Counted from the stretch's first letter, positions 1 to 7,764 are shown. The stretch is DNA of 13,096 nucleotides from JBBIOI01 sp037443425 (GCA_037443425.1 JBBIOI010000095.1:1-13096); one strand, 5' to 3'. Numbers and translations: made by a program. Notes: generated from the letters alone by a model not told the origin.

Positions 1-110
1 TAGATATGGTAGAGGTTATTTATAAAAAGGTTTATGAAGATATTTATAAAACTATCACTGTTTCACCTGCTAAAGAAAGTTATATAAATGAATATATAAT
101 TTCAGGCTAA
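1..110 (+). CDS. C-terminal end of an unidentified protein (5' truncated by window edge)
   Basis: In the third forward frame an open stretch runs from base 3 to a TAA at 108-110, about 35 codons, and continues off the left edge. The residues are mixed charged and aromatic (it begins DMVEVIYKKVYEDIYK), which is compatible with an amphipathic helix at the end of a soluble protein. Both other forward frames contain early stops. No family can be recognised from this length. It may also be a chance open frame; the only support is that the stop is followed directly by repeat-rich non-coding DNA. Confidence 0.35.
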   Translation, partial: DMVEVIYKKVYEDIYKTITVSPAKESYINEYIISG

Positions 111-130
111 CATCTAACTTCTCTTCGAAT

Positions 131-313
131 TCCCATGGACTAAATTACTCGACAAAAATAAAACAGATGGGGTGAAAAAGCCTTCGAGCTTTATATAAAT
201 TGAACGATCCCACATTGTTATTTCAAGGCAAAGCCGAAGCAATTTTTAAAATTGTCATTCCGAACGGAGTGAGGAATCTTTGAGATTGCCACGCCCTTCG
301 GTCTCGCAATGGC
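131..313. repeat. Dispersed intergenic repeat, family A, copy 1
   Basis: The core at about 187-313 reappears as its reverse complement at about 6277-6413. In the best 66-base stretch ('attgtcattccg' through 'ctcgcaat' to 'ctga') I count about 7 mismatches by eye. The similarity continues left through 'tatataaattga', and a short match 'cccatgga' at 132-139 corresponds to 6435-6443 of the other copy. The sequence contains the 'gattgccacgcccttcgg...ctcgcaat' module that is common in intergenic regions of many anaerobic bacteria. It has no coding potential. It occupies most of the first half of the long gap 111-698. Confidence 0.8.
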
Positions 314-360
314 TGATAAAAAAGGTCTCTTTATCAGAGCTCTCCTTATCTTAAGTGAGG

Positions 361-490
361 CGTAGGCTAAAGGCTTGTCCCTTACCGAAAGCGGTAATAC
401 CGAAAGCGGTAAGCCACAAGGGCTTACCCTACGAAAAAATTAATAATTTATTCCATAAGACATGGGCTTGTCCCTTGCCCTATTTGGTTT
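361..490. repeat. Dispersed intergenic repeat, family B, copy 1, with tandem hairpins
   Basis: The part from about 409 to 490 (aagccacaagggcttaccc, then acgaaaaaattaataattta, later tatttggttt) recurs in the same orientation at 12199-12270. The left part 361-412 is specific to this copy. It holds two adjacent near-identical units, TTACCG-aaag-CGGTAA at 382-397 and TACCG-aaag-CGGTA at 398-411, each able to form a short hairpin. The outer arms (CGTAGG at 361-366 and CCTACG near 428-433) are also complementary, so the whole block could fold into one long imperfect cruciform. It is non-coding. Confidence 0.75.
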
Positions 491-521
491 CATTTCTTAT
501 TTGGAATTACGAAACAGTCTC

Positions 522-545
522 ATCTTAAGGGGAGGTATGGAGGGG
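522..545. repeat. Family C repeat half-site (ttaaggggaggtatggagg)
   Basis: The string around 522-543, 'atcttaaggggaggtatgga' plus 'gg', is the reverse complement of 12101-12122. There it forms one arm of a perfect palindrome. Here only one arm is present; the downstream text (ggttaactacctc) does not pair with it. The remaining part of the gap, 546-638, is A+T-rich and shows no gene. Confidence 0.65.
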
Positions 546-638
546 TTAACTACCTCAAGACTTTTTTAGAAATTTAAATGAGAGCCCTATTTATGAAAAG
601 ATTTTTAAATAGTTTTTAAGAGATCTCTAAATTTTATC

Positions 639-668
639 TTGACATGGGTAATTATTTTTAAATATAAA
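639..668 (+). promoter_or_regulatory. Probable sigma-70-type promoter of the cyclase-liv operon
   Basis: A perfect -35 hexamer TTGACA at 639-644 is followed after 18 bp by TATAAA at 663-668, about 30 bp before the first start codon. The region is strongly A+T-rich, so alternative -10 registers (661-667) are possible. The start codon at 699 has a good ribosome binding site (AAGGGG at 687-692, six bases upstream). No operator palindrome is evident. Confidence 0.6.
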
Positions 669-698
669 ATATATTATTTTTAGAATAAGGGGAAAAAA

Positions 699-1484
699 AT
701 GGCAAAAAGAAGATTTATAGATCTGAGTATTGCTATTGAACACGAGCTTCCAAGTGATCCACCGATGATGAGACCAAAGATTGATTATAAGGATCATGAA
801 TATGGGAGCGAACAGATGAAAGAATTTTTCCCTGGTATTTCAAAAGAGCATCTACCTCGTGGACTTGGATGGGCATTGGAATTTATAACCCTTACAACCC
901 ATTCTGGGACACATCTGGATGCACCTTATCATTATCATCCAACAATGGATCGTGGAAAACATGCATTAACGATTGATGAGATTCCATTAGATTGGTGTTT
1001 TAATGATGGAGTAGTGTTGGATTTTCGATATAAAGAGGATGGTGAGAGGATTACTGTAAAGGATTTAAAAAAGGAGTTAGAAAGAATAAAATATGAAATT
1101 AAACCTTTGGATATTGTTCTTATACAGACCGGAGCAGATTCTTCATGGGGGACTCCACAATACCTCACCAAAGGTGCAGGCATGGATCGAGAAAGTACAC
1201 TTTTCCTTTTAGAGAAAGGCGTAAAGGTGATGGGGATAGACGCATGGAGTTGGGATAGACCTTTATCATTCCTTGCAAAGGAATTTGAAGAAACAAAAGA
1301 TCCAAGAGTGATATGGGAGGCACATTTTGCTGGAATTGAGATTGGATACTGTCATATGGAAAAGATGGCAAACCTATCAGCAATAGGTAGACAATATGGG
1401 TTTACAGTATGTTGCTTTCCCATTAAGATTAAAAAGGCAAGCGCAGGTTGGGTAAGACCCGTTGCAATTATTGAAGAGGATTAA
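699..1484 (+). CDS. Cyclase family protein (kynurenine formamidase-like metal-dependent hydrolase)
   Basis: The 261-residue protein carries the signature of the cyclase/KynB family: H68-S-G-T-H72-L-D74-A-P76-Y-H78. In characterised members the His and Asp residues bind a divalent metal (Zn or Mn) and the enzyme hydrolyses an amide or lactone bond, as in N-formylkynurenine hydrolysis. A second conserved-looking block, GIDAWSWDRP, lies near residue 180. Length is normal for the longer subgroup of the family. There is no signal peptide, so it acts in the cytoplasm. It is the first gene of the operon, 41 bp before a LIV-type binding protein, which suggests that it acts on the imported solute. No other tryptophan catabolism gene is in the window, so true kynurenine formamidase activity should not be assumed. 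The substrate is unknown. Confidence 0.9.
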   Translation: MAKRRFIDLSIAIEHELPSDPPMMRPKIDYKDHEYGSEQMKEFFPGISKEHLPRGLGWALEFITLTTHSGTHLDAPYHYHPTMDRGKHALTIDEIPLDWCFNDGVVLDFRYKEDGERITVKDLKKELERIKYEIKPLDIVLIQTGADSSWGTPQYLTKGAGMDRESTLFLLEKGVKVMGIDAWSWDRPLSFLAKEFEETKDPRVIWEAHFAGIEIGYCHMEKMANLSAIGRQYGFTVCCFPIKIKKASAGWVRPVAIIEED

Positions 1485-1525
1485 AACTCATAGATACAAA
1501 ATTATTAAATAAGGAGGGAGGAAAG

Positions 1526-2728
1526 ATGAGAAGGATATTTTTGGGAAAGGTTTTGGGTTTTAATATCTTAATCTCTTTATTTTGGATTCTCTTTTTATTT
1601 AACTTTGGGTTTTGTGCGGAAAAACCCATTGTTATCGGAGGCTCTCTACCGCTTACTGGAACTTTTTCAGCAACGGGGAAATGGGTTGAGAGGGGTTATC
1701 AATTCTGGGCTGAGGAGGTAAATCAGAAAGGTGGTCTTTTAGGAAGACCTGTGAAGCTTCTAATCTACGATGATAAAAGTGATGCAAAAGAGGCTGTTAA
1801 TTTAGCAGAAAAGGTTATAACAGTAGATAAGGTTGATCTTCTCCTTGGTGGTTATCCTGGAACAGCTTGCACAGCAGTAATGCCTGTGGCAGAAAAGCAT
1901 AGGATGGTCTATGTCTCTATGGGTGGCCACATGAAGTCATTTTCTCAAGGTTATACTTACTCTTTTGGTGGTCCCCCTCTTATGGGAGAATGGTGGTATC
2001 TTGGTTTTTTCGAGTGGATGAAGACAGTTCCGCCTGATAAACGACCCAAGAAGGCTGCTGTTTACACAATGAATAATCCAATAGGAATGGCACTTATGGA
2101 TAGTCTCTACAAGGGATGTAAGGAACTTGGAATTGAAATAGTGATTGATGAAAAATATAATCTCCCATTAACAACAGCAGACCCAATGATAATAAAGGCA
2201 AAGCAGATGAAGGCTGATCTCTTATTTGCAAATGGTATGTTCCCAGATGGTGTTATGACAATAAGGGCATGCAAGGCCCTTGATTATTCTCCAAAGGCAA
2301 TTGTTCAGGGTATTGGTAGTGTTATTCCTGAATGGACGAGAGAGTTGGGGAAAGACGGAGATTATATATTCTCTGGTACAAGTTGGCATTACAAACTTAA
2401 GTATCCCGGTAATGATAAGATAATAAAAGTTGCTAAAGAAAGATTTAAGGAGGATGAGCCACCATTGTATTTTGGTTTTGGTTATGCCTGGATGCAGACA
2501 CTTCAGCAGGGAGTTGAAGGGGCAAAGACCCTTGATCAGACCAAGATTAGGGACTGGCTTAAATCAAATGAGGTAAGGACAATTGCAGGAAATTTCAGGT
2601 TTGATGAGAGGGGCTTACCAAAACCCTTCATATATCTGACTCAGGTTATTAATGGAACAGTGGAGTTAATCTGGCCTCCTGAAATGAGGACACATGAGCC
2701 AGTTTATCCGAAACCCCCATGGAAGTAA
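1526..2728 (+). CDS. LIV-type ABC transporter substrate-binding protein
   Basis: This is a 400-residue periplasmic binding protein of the type I (branched-chain amino acid/amide) fold. An N-terminal hydrophobic signal of about 30 residues (basic MRRIFLGK start, then a long aliphatic-aromatic core) ends near FGFCAEKP. The Cys there lacks a normal lipobox, so ordinary signal peptidase I cleavage after CA is more likely than a lipoprotein. The mature part starts with IVIGGSLPLTGTFS, the usual first strand and ligand loop of LivJ-like proteins, followed by the LLGRPVKLLIYDDKS block. The start has a very strong ribosome binding site (aggagggagg, 5 bp upstream). The next permease begins 9 bp after its stop. 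LIV-type proteins bind amino acids, amides, urea, aromatics or other small carboxylates, and sequence alone does not tell which. Confidence 0.93.
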   Translation: MRRIFLGKVLGFNILISLFWILFLFNFGFCAEKPIVIGGSLPLTGTFSATGKWVERGYQFWAEEVNQKGGLLGRPVKLLIYDDKSDAKEAVNLAEKVITVDKVDLLLGGYPGTACTAVMPVAEKHRMVYVSMGGHMKSFSQGYTYSFGGPPLMGEWWYLGFFEWMKTVPPDKRPKKAAVYTMNNPIGMALMDSLYKGCKELGIEIVIDEKYNLPLTTADPMIIKAKQMKADLLFANGMFPDGVMTIRACKALDYSPKAIVQGIGSVIPEWTRELGKDGDYIFSGTSWHYKLKYPGNDKIIKVAKERFKEDEPPLYFGFGYAWMQTLQQGVEGAKTLDQTKIRDWLKSNEVRTIAGNFRFDERGLPKPFIYLTQVINGTVELIWPPEMRTHEPVYPKPPWK

Positions 2729-2737
2729 TAAAAAAGG

Positions 2738-3610
2738 ATGTTTAATCTAATCGTAATAATCCAATCCGTGGTAAGTGGTATTTTAATCGGGGGTATATTC
2801 TCACTCCTCAGTGTTGGTTTTAGTTTAACATGGGGAGTGATGAAAGTTATAAATATTTCACATGCTGGCTTTGGTATCTTAGCTTCATATATTGCCTACT
2901 GGGGTCTAAACCTATACGGGGTAGACCCCATTTTATCTCTTATCTTTAGTATTCCACTCCTATTCATCACTGGCTTATTCATACATCGATTTCTTATACA
3001 ACATATAACCCGATCAAAGGATATCATTGTTGCCTCGATGATACTTACATTTGGTCTGGCAATTGTTTTAGAGAATATAATGCTCCTTCTGTGGACACCA
3101 GATGAAAGATTGATCACAACAGGCTATTCAAGTAAGGCCATATTTTTAGGAGATATTGTTATAAGGATTTCAAACCTAATTGGTTTTATACTTTCTTTAA
3201 TAGGCATAGGTCTCATATACCTCTTTCTCTATAATACCAAAACAGGAAAGGCGGTTCGTGCTACATGGCAGGAACCAGAAGGGGCTACCCTTCAAGGTGT
3301 GAATCTCCAGAAGGTTTCCATGATTGCTTTTGGATTGGCCATTGCCTCATCAGGGGCAGGGGGTGTGGCGATGGCTTATCTATATTCGTTTAATCCTCCT
3401 TCACATAATCTATGGTTGATCTTCCTGTTTTTAGTTGTCATTGTAGGAGGGGTTGGGAGCGTATTAGGTTCTGCGGTTTCTGGATTGCTAATAGGCTTAA
3501 TTACAGGGTTAAGCAATGCCTTTTTTCCGATGGAGTGGATAAATGTTTTACTGTTTGGTCTATTGATGATAATTTTGCTCATAAAACCCGAAGGACTCTT
3601 TAAGAGATAA
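2738..3610 (+). CDS. livH: LIV-type ABC transporter permease, LivH family
   Basis: This 290-residue, very hydrophobic inner-membrane protein has about eight predicted membrane segments. The N terminus (SVVSGILIGGIFSLLSVGFS, then WGVMKVINISHAGF) is the hallmark start of LivH permeases. The coupling region with TGKAVRATWQEPEGATLQGV near residue 170 is where the ATPase docks. The C terminus LLIKPEGLFKR matches the usual LivH ending. The ATG at 2738 directly follows AAGG with no spacer, so translation probably depends on coupling to the binding-protein gene 9 bp upstream. It pairs with the LivM-type permease encoded next. The symbol denotes family, not proven leucine transport. Confidence 0.93.
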   Translation: MFNLIVIIQSVVSGILIGGIFSLLSVGFSLTWGVMKVINISHAGFGILASYIAYWGLNLYGVDPILSLIFSIPLLFITGLFIHRFLIQHITRSKDIIVASMILTFGLAIVLENIMLLLWTPDERLITTGYSSKAIFLGDIVIRISNLIGFILSLIGIGLIYLFLYNTKTGKAVRATWQEPEGATLQGVNLQKVSMIAFGLAIASSGAGGVAMAYLYSFNPPSHNLWLIFLFLVVIVGGVGSVLGSAVSGLLIGLITGLSNAFFPMEWINVLLFGLLMIILLIKPEGLFKR

Positions 3611-3615
3611 GGATA

Positions 3616-4554
3616 ATGTTTAAAGGAAAGGTCCGTGTAATACTGTATTTTCTCATCCTTGTTCTTGCAATCCTTCCAGTTATTAAACCCCCAACCTATT
3701 TTCTTTCTTTAATATTCAAGATACTTCTTTACATCATCCTCGCAGAAAGTTGGAATATCATAGGTGGATTTACAGGATATCTCAGTTTTGGCCATGTTGC
3801 CTTTTTCGGCATAGGGGTTTATACCTCGGCTATCCTTATGCAATATTTTGGGATCACACCTTTTATAGGAGCAATCCCAGCAGGTATCTTATCTGCAGTA
3901 GTTGCATTAATAATCGGATATCCGTGTCTAAGGCTTCGTGGACCATATTTTGCCGTAATTACGCTTTGCTTTGCCTTCATTGTTGATCTGGTTGTTAAAA
4001 ATTGGTCATTTTTAGGGGGATCTGAAGGGATTCATCTCAGACTTATGCAAATGGATATTCAAATATCTCGATCAATATTTTATGAAATTTATCTTGGACT
4101 AAGCATTTTTATTGTTATTTTTACTCGATGGATACAAAAAAGTAAATTTGGACTTGGTTTAGCAGCAGTAAGGGAAGATGAGGATGTTGCCCAAACACTT
4201 TGTATCAATACATCAACTCTAAAAATAAGGGCATTTATACTTAGTGCCTTTTTCCCGGGAATTACAGGCGGGATTTATGCATATTATATTTCTTACATAC
4301 ACCCTGATATAGTTTTTGACATCAGTATTTCTATCCTTATAGTCTTAATGGCCCTTTTTGGAGGGGGTTCATCTTGGAGTGGACCTCTTATAGGTGCCTT
4401 TGTTCTCTCTATAGTCAATGAAATACTCTCCCTTTTTATAAAACCAGAGTTTGCAAGGATAATCTATGGGGCTATGTTTATGGTTGTAATCATTTTCATG
4501 CCAGATGGTATTGTATCTTTTTTAAAAGAGGAAAAGAAAAAGGTAAATGCTTAA
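3616..4554 (+). CDS. livM: LIV-type ABC transporter permease, LivM family
   Basis: This is a 312-residue inner-membrane permease with the LivM landmarks: LAESWNIIGGFTGYLSFGHV near residues 43-62, YPCLRLRGPYFAVITLCFAF near 101-120 and a cytoplasmic loop SKFGLGLAAVREDEDVAQTL near 177-196. It ends in FMPDGIVSFLKEEKKK, which is typical. It would form the heterodimeric channel with the upstream LivH protein. It starts 5 bp after the livH stop (AAGG at 3609-3612 as ribosome binding site), and its end overlaps livG by 8 bp. The overlap indicates translational coupling. Confidence 0.93.
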   Translation: MFKGKVRVILYFLILVLAILPVIKPPTYFLSLIFKILLYIILAESWNIIGGFTGYLSFGHVAFFGIGVYTSAILMQYFGITPFIGAIPAGILSAVVALIIGYPCLRLRGPYFAVITLCFAFIVDLVVKNWSFLGGSEGIHLRLMQMDIQISRSIFYEIYLGLSIFIVIFTRWIQKSKFGLGLAAVREDEDVAQTLCINTSTLKIRAFILSAFFPGITGGIYAYYISYIHPDIVFDISISILIVLMALFGGGSSWSGPLIGAFVLSIVNEILSLFIKPEFARIIYGAMFMVVIIFMPDGIVSFLKEEKKKVNA

Positions 4555-5275
4555 AGGTATCGGGATAACAAAAAATTTTGGTGGTCTTGTTGCCCTCTCA
4601 AATTTAGAATTTGAGGTTAAAGAAGATTCAATTGTAGGCCTTATCGGACCGAATGGATCGGGTAAAACGACACTGTTTAACATTATTTCTGGATTTTACA
4701 AACCTGAGCATGGAAAGATATTCTTCAAGGATATTGAGATTACTAATCTTAGACCATATGAAATATCAAGGCTTGGGATTGCAAGAACCTTTCAAATCGT
4801 TAGACCCCTTAAGGATTTTTCTGTCCTTGATAATGTTGCAACAGGTATTCTCTTTAAGGGTGAAGCTTATGATATTGAAGAGGCGCGTTCTAAGGCAATT
4901 GGACTACTTAGATTTACAGGGCTTGAATCAAAGAAGGATATCAGGGCCTCTTCTCTTAACCTTGCGGATAGAAAACGTCTTGAGATGACAAGGGCCCTTG
5001 GTATAAGACCCAAGCTACTCCTTTTAGATGAGGTATTTGCAGGTCTTAATCAGAAAGAGATTGAGGAGGCTATTCAAATTATATTTCGAATAAAGAATGA
5101 GATGGGTATTACTGTATTTATGATTGAACATGTAATGAAAGCCATTATGAAGGCATGCGATAGAATCATTGCAATACATTTTGGGATTAAGATTGCAGAG
5201 GGTACTCCAGAAGAGGTTGCAAATCATCCAAAAGTGATCGAGGCATACCTTGGGTCTAATGATGTTAAAAGTTGA
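4547..5275 (+). CDS. livG: LIV-type ABC transporter ATP-binding protein, LivG family
   Basis: This is a 242-residue cytoplasmic ATPase. Walker A is GPNGSGKT at 34-41, Walker B LLLLDE at 159-164, and the switch His is H197 in MIEH. The LivG-specific ARTFQIVRPL segment (81-90) covers the Q-loop. The ABC signature is not LSGGQ but SLNLADRKRLE at about 138-148; a non-canonical signature of the type 'L.LA.RKRLE' followed by DEV.AGLN occurs in a subset of LivG proteins, so this is probably normal for the subfamily. Translation is coupled to livM (8 bp overlap, AAAAAGG just upstream). The C terminus EEVANHPKVIEAYLG is typical. Confidence 0.93.
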   Translation: MLKGIGITKNFGGLVALSNLEFEVKEDSIVGLIGPNGSGKTTLFNIISGFYKPEHGKIFFKDIEITNLRPYEISRLGIARTFQIVRPLKDFSVLDNVATGILFKGEAYDIEEARSKAIGLLRFTGLESKKDIRASSLNLADRKRLEMTRALGIRPKLLLLDEVFAGLNQKEIEEAIQIIFRIKNEMGITVFMIEHVMKAIMKACDRIIAIHFGIKIAEGTPEEVANHPKVIEAYLGSNDVKS

Positions 5276-5966
5276 AAATATAGATGTCTTTTACGAAGAG
5301 CTTCAGGCCCTGAGAGGTGTGAGTTTAGGCCTCCAGGAAGGAGACTTTTTATCAATAATAGGATCTAATGGAGCGGGCAAGACAACACTTTTAAGGACCA
5401 TATCGGGTCTAAATCGACCCAAAAATGGAAAGATATTTTTTTATGAAAAGTCAATAGAGAATGAACCCACAGATAGAATATGTAGTCTGGGAATTATACA
5501 AGTACCTGAGGGAAGGAAGCTTTTCCCATTTATGACAGTCTTTGAAAACCTTGAAATGGGGGCATATCTTTCTCCTTCAAAGACTAAATTATCAGAGAGG
5601 TTTGATGAGGTATATAGTCTCTTTCCCGTGCTTAAGGAAAGATCGGGACAGCTGGCCGGGACTTTAAGCGGTGGTGAGCAACAGATGCTTGCAATAGGCC
5701 GGGCATTGATGGCAAACCCCAGGCTTTTGATGCTTGATGAGCCAACACTTGGACTTTCACCAAAGATTTCATCTGAAATTTATATAATATTGGAGCGATT
5801 ACACAGGTCAGGTATATCAATACTCCTTGTTTCGCAAGATGTGATTCAAGCATTAAAACTTGCCAAAAGGGCCTATGTTTTAGAGAATGGTCGTATAACA
5901 ATGGAAGGATCGGGTAGCGAACTTCTGTCTGATCCAAAAGTAAAGGAGGCCTTTCTTGGTATTTAA
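5262..5966 (+). CDS. livF: LIV-type ABC transporter ATP-binding protein, LivF family
   Basis: This is the second ATPase of the importer, 234 residues from the ATG at 5262. Walker A is GSNGAGKT at 34-41, the LivF landmark is GIIQVPEGRKLFP (78-90), the canonical signature is LSGGEQQ at 135-141 and Walker B is LLMLDE at 155-160. The post-Walker-B switch reads LLVSQD where most LivF proteins have VEQN, a small deviation. The start is uncertain. ATG codons at 5259 and 5262 give the usual N terminus MLKVENIDVFY, but a TTG at 5250 has a GAGG six bases upstream and would add four residues. All starts lie inside the end of livG, so the genes are translationally coupled. It is the last gene of the operon; no strong terminator follows. 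Confidence 0.92.
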   Translation: MLKVENIDVFYEELQALRGVSLGLQEGDFLSIIGSNGAGKTTLLRTISGLNRPKNGKIFFYEKSIENEPTDRICSLGIIQVPEGRKLFPFMTVFENLEMGAYLSPSKTKLSERFDEVYSLFPVLKERSGQLAGTLSGGEQQMLAIGRALMANPRLLMLDEPTLGLSPKISSEIYIILERLHRSGISILLVSQDVIQALKLAKRAYVLENGRITMEGSGSELLSDPKVKEAFLGI

Positions 5967-5975
5967 GAGAGCTCA

Positions 5976-6188
5976 TTAAGACCTTCTTATTCTGATATAT
6001 ATGGTTTTATAATTAGCAGGCGAGGTGTTAAAGCATTTTGCGCATCCTTCAGATTTTAAATCGAGAGGTTCTATCAGAACTTCAAATCCGAGTTGCTCAT
6101 ATTCGTTAACCATTTCAGAAAGTCTGGACTCATCAATGGTGAATCTTTTCTCCCAGCCTTCTTTTTTAAGTTCTTCTTCACGAGTCAT
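5976..6188 (-). CDS. Small conserved-looking CxxC protein of unknown function
   Basis: The 70-residue frame reads from ATG at 6188 to TAA at 5976. The N-terminal half is highly charged (MTREEELKKEGWEKRF) and predicted helical. The middle, LSEMVNEYEQLGFEVLIEPL, looks like a helix-strand unit. The C-terminal half has a single C-A-K-C pair near residues 49-52, then YKTIYIRIRRS. A lone CxxC could bind metal or an Fe-S cluster together with a partner, or be redox active, but this is speculation. I recall similar small proteins from anaerobic bacteria without an assigned role. There is no clear ribosome binding site before the ATG. The gene converges on livF with only 9 bp between the stops, so it is probably not part of that operon. 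Confidence 0.65.
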   Translation of the reverse strand: MTREEELKKEGWEKRFTIDESRLSEMVNEYEQLGFEVLIEPLDLKSEGCAKCFNTSPANYKTIYIRIRRS

Positions 6189-6276
6189 ATCAAAATTATG
6201 ATAAAATTAAAATCAGGGTCTTTCAACTTTTTTATTAGAGAGGTAAGCACGGATCCCTCGTAGTGACCTCATGTTT

Positions 6277-6445
6277 TCAGTCATTGCGAGCCCTAAGGGC
6301 GTGGCAATCTCATAGATTCCTCAATTCGCTCGGAATGACAATTTTAAAGATTGCTTAGGCTTCGCCTCACAATGACAATCTTGAATCGATCAATTTATAT
6401 AGGAATTAAAGCTGTCATTCCTGCGAAGGCAGGAATCCATGGGAA
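6277..6445. repeat. Dispersed intergenic repeat, family A, inverted copy 2, plus ATTCCTGC hairpin module
   Basis: Bases 6277-6413 are an inverted copy of 187-313 (see copy 1). A second module follows directly: ATTCCTGC at 6417-6424, loop gaag, GCAGGAAT at 6429-6436, a perfect 8-bp stem. 'Gtcattcctgcgaaggcagg' is a very common intergenic element in bacterial genomes with such repeats. Together these fill most of the 346-bp gap 6189-6534. The rest of the gap is A+T-rich and contains the moeA upstream region (a possible -10 box TATAAA at 6500-6505 without a convincing -35). No gene is seen in it. Confidence 0.8.
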
Positions 6446-6534
6446 AGAAAACCAATCATAATGATCAGGGAATTTAGTTTTTTAATCGATTTTATGTTAT
6501 ATAAATATTAAAAAATTAAAAGGGGATAAAGTTT

Positions 6535-7764
6535 ATGATATCGGTTGATGAGGCATTAGAAAAGATTCTCTCATTTATTAAACCTTTAGGATGTGAAAAG
6601 GTTTCTATTTTGGATGCATTAGGAAGAGTTATTGCAGAGGATATATATGCCCCCCGAGATATTCCTCCTCTTGATAATTCAGCCATGGATGGTTATGCAG
6701 TAAGATGGGAAGATATAAAAGATGCATCAAAGGATCACCCGGTTAGACTGAAGGTTATTGAAGATTTGCCCGCTGGTTCTGTTTCAAAAAAAGTGGTAGA
6801 AAATGGATGTGCAATACGGATTATGACAGGTGCACCTATTCCAAAAGGTGCAGATACAGTTGTCCAATCCGAAGATACAATCTCAGAAGGTTCTTTTGTT
6901 CAGATTCTAAGCGCTCCTCCTTTTGGAGATAATATAAGAAAAGCTGGAGAGGATGTGAGGAAAGGAGATAAAGTGATATCTAAGGGAGATATCATTCGAC
7001 CTCAAGAAGTAGGGATGATTGCATCATTGGGGCGTGCTTTTATAAATGTTTATCAACGTCCAACAGTCGCAATACTCTGTACAGGTGATGAATTGGTAGA
7101 TGTTGATGAAAATCTCGATGAAGGGAAGATTATTTCAAGTAACTCTTATACATTGGCTGCACAGGTAAAGGAGTGTGGTGCTATCCCCATTCAACTGGGA
7201 ATTGCAAAGGACCGAAAGGAAGATATAGAAAGTAAACTCTCTCAGGGGATTCGCGCCGATGTTATTATATCATCTGCGGGTGTCTCAGTTGGCGATTATG
7301 ATTTTGTTAAAGATGCCCTTAAGAGCATAGGAATGGAGACGATCTTCTGGAAGGTGGCGATGAAACCAGGTAGACCAATAACATTTGGTATAATAAAGGA
7401 AAAACCAGTATTTGGTCTTCCAGGCAATCCTGTCTCATCTATGGTTTCGTTTGAACAATTTATAAGACCTTCACTACTTAAGATGATGGGCCACAAGAAG
7501 ATATTTCGACCCGTCGTAGAGGCGATCCTTAAAGAAGATATAAAGAAGAAGCCAGGTAGAAGGCATTTCATACGTGGTATAGTGACTCGTGAAGATGGAG
7601 AATACTTTGTGACTACGACCGGTCCTCAGGGTTCAGGGATATTAAGATCAATGGTTAAGGCCAATGGATTGATCATCGTTCCTGAAGATAAATCACTTGT
7701 CAGGGCAGGTGAAAAGGTTAAAGTTCAAGTCCTTTATAGTTATGAGTTAGGGGTGATATCATGA
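6535..7764 (+). CDS. moeA: Molybdopterin molybdenumtransferase MoeA
   Basis: This 409-residue cytoplasmic enzyme inserts molybdate (or tungstate) into adenylylated molybdopterin, the last step to active cofactor. The motifs are in order: PPLDNSAMDGYAVRW at 44-58, RIMTGAPIPKGADTVV at 95-110, the MoCF-binding domain with VAILCTGDELVDV at 178-190 and SSAGVSVGDYDFVK near 246-259, then GLPGNPVSSMVSFEQF at 294-309. The C-terminal domain IV follows to the end. Length is standard for MoeA. The ATG has AAAGGGG (about 6518-6524) upstream. Its last codons overlap mobB by 4 bp (ATGA), so the two are co-translated. No ModE-type palindrome is found upstream of it. Confidence 0.96.
   Translation: MISVDEALEKILSFIKPLGCEKVSILDALGRVIAEDIYAPRDIPPLDNSAMDGYAVRWEDIKDASKDHPVRLKVIEDLPAGSVSKKVVENGCAIRIMTGAPIPKGADTVVQSEDTISEGSFVQILSAPPFGDNIRKAGEDVRKGDKVISKGDIIRPQEVGMIASLGRAFINVYQRPTVAILCTGDELVDVDENLDEGKIISSNSYTLAAQVKECGAIPIQLGIAKDRKEDIESKLSQGIRADVIISSAGVSVGDYDFVKDALKSIGMETIFWKVAMKPGRPITFGIIKEKPVFGLPGNPVSSMVSFEQFIRPSLLKMMGHKKIFRPVVEAILKEDIKKKPGRRHFIRGIVTREDGEYFVTTTGPQGSGILRSMVKANGLIIVPEDKSLVRAGEKVKVQVLYSYELGVIS

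Noticed and set aside
382..412. Possible CRISPR-like repeat
   Set aside because: There are only two adjacent units with no spacers between them, and they are palindromic. They are part of a dispersed intergenic repeat.
5632..5976. Minus-strand frame of 114 codons opposite livF
   Set aside because: It lies antisense to the Walker B and signature region of a clear ATPase gene and shows no family features.
6440..6534. ModE operator upstream of moeA
   Set aside because: The region has 'gttatataaat' but no CGTTAT/ATAACG pair; the resemblance is due to A+T richness.
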